A DNA stretch of 64,000 nucleotides from Caldilinea sp. CFX5 (GTDB taxonomy: Bacteria; Chloroflexota; Anaerolineae; Caldilineales; Caldilineaceae): positions 88,984-152,983 of the forward strand of contig QWII01000042.1 in the NCBI GenBank assembly GCA_021405325.1, given 5' to 3'. A program made the position numbers and the translations under genes. Under the pieces are notes generated by a model. That model searched no databases and was not told where the DNA came from. It was given only the letters and a program-made list of their open reading frames with translations. This document shows positions 63,501 to 64,000 of this stretch, one piece after another (the first letter of the stretch is position 1; each line of letters opens with the position of its first letter).

Positions 63501-64000
63501 TTGTGTAAATGTCTTTCCATCTGGCGCGGTTCACCCCCACGCCTGTGGGGAATACAGGCTCTTTGTCGGCTATGGCGTCTTCAGCCTCGGTTCACCCCCA
63601 CGCCTGTGGGGAATACTGTCTGACTAACTCATCATTCTCGGCGATAATCGGTTCACCCCCACGCCTGTGGGGAATACTCAGCCAGGGTGATCGGCCCCTT
63701 CAGCCAGGGCGGTTCACCCCCACGCCTGTGGGGAATACTGAAGAGTTGGATTGCCACAAACCACCCACAACGGTTCACCCCCACGCCTGTGGGGAATACA
63801 TCGCAGCGGCAACCAAACGGCGCTCGCGGAGCGGTTCACCCCCACGCCTGTGGGGAATACCCCAACAAGCACGGCTGCAAAAATGGTGCTGTCGGTTCAC
63901 CCCCACGCCTGTGGGGAATACTCACAGGTCAACAGGTGGTCGGGAATCAATGCGGTTCACCCCCACGCCTGTGGGGAATACCCCACCGCCCACACCTCCG
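60537..64000 (-). CRISPR. Type I-E-like CRISPR array, 57 repeats visible, continues past the window
   Basis: A 29-nt repeat recurs about every 61 bp with 32-nt spacers (occasional 31 or 33): 57 repeats and 56 complete spacers, then a partial spacer at 63982-64000. On the minus strand the repeat begins GTATTCCCCAC and ends GTGGGGGTGAACCG. It thus has a 5-nt lead, a CCCCAC/GTGGGG hairpin and the 8-nt tail GTGAACCG, matching type I-E repeats in which Cas6e cuts after the hairpin. That sets transcription leftwards, so the leader lies beyond 64000 and 60537 is the leader-distal end. The terminal repeat has an extra C, and the one at 60843 has a G-to-A change, as expected of the trailer end. No cas genes are visible. 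Confidence 0.97.

Noticed and set aside
60410..63627. Several overlapping frames encoding HPHACGEY/GSPPRLWGI/RFTPTPVGNT repeats
   Set aside because: They are translations of the CRISPR repeat in three frames with spacers between; there is no ribosome site and the array explains the periodicity.

Overview
The window looks like a chromosomal segment of a GC-rich, probably filamentous or soil/sludge-type bacterium, most likely a member of Chloroflexota (Anaerolineae/Caldilineae-like). That assignment is inference. It rests on the gene families (pentapeptide/PBP proteins, DUF4058, MaeB, SPFH, CBM9-like secreted proteins), Thr/Pro/Ala-rich secreted-protein linkers, and the many intergenic palindromes. 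No rRNA or tRNA gene was recognised.

Layout. (1) 1-5.8 kb, minus strand: an unfinished membrane-anchored pentapeptide-repeat protein fused to a phosphate-binding-protein-like domain, two small membrane proteins, an SPFH/band-7 protein and an MFS transporter. (2) 5.9-38.7 kb, minus strand: a large natural-product cluster. In transcription order it reads: ABC exporter, short HlyD-like adaptor, ABC exporter with a degenerate C39 domain, P-type ATPase, two flavin-halogenase-like proteins, PKS (KS-AT-DH-KR-ACP), hybrid PKS-NRPS (KS-AT-ACP-C-A-T-TE), three macrolide-type glycosyltransferases interleaved with an FkbM methyltransferase, two extended SDR sugar epimerase/dehydratases and a sugar nucleotidyltransferase. 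The simplest reading is a glycosylated, possibly halogenated, short polyketide-amino acid product with dedicated export. (3) 38.8-60.4 kb: mostly housekeeping or scattered genes, including secreted proteins, malic enzyme maeB, a patatin-like lipase, threonine synthase thrC, a cysteine-synthase-like PLP enzyme, Nudix, GNAT, a beta-lactamase-family hydrolase, an acyl-CoA ligase, a DUF4058 gene broken by an amber codon, and a DUF488-RecQ fusion. (4) 60.5-64.0 kb: the leader-distal part of a long type I-E-like CRISPR array (57 repeats visible) running off the window. No cas gene is in the window.

The most unusual feature at the scale of the whole window is a set of palindromic repeat families. 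The commonest is built from GGTT tetramers around a TTCGACA-type core and sits in nearly every intergenic gap of the cluster. It supplies the stop codons of several genes (proteins ending in -LVG). The same or similar repeats also occur in frame inside coding sequences: the KS-AT linkers of both PKS genes, the C and A domains of the NRPS part, threonine synthase, the RecQ linker, and the C-termini of a glycosyltransferase and the DUF4058 protein. Two further insert-like elements have terminal inverted repeats and nested hairpins.
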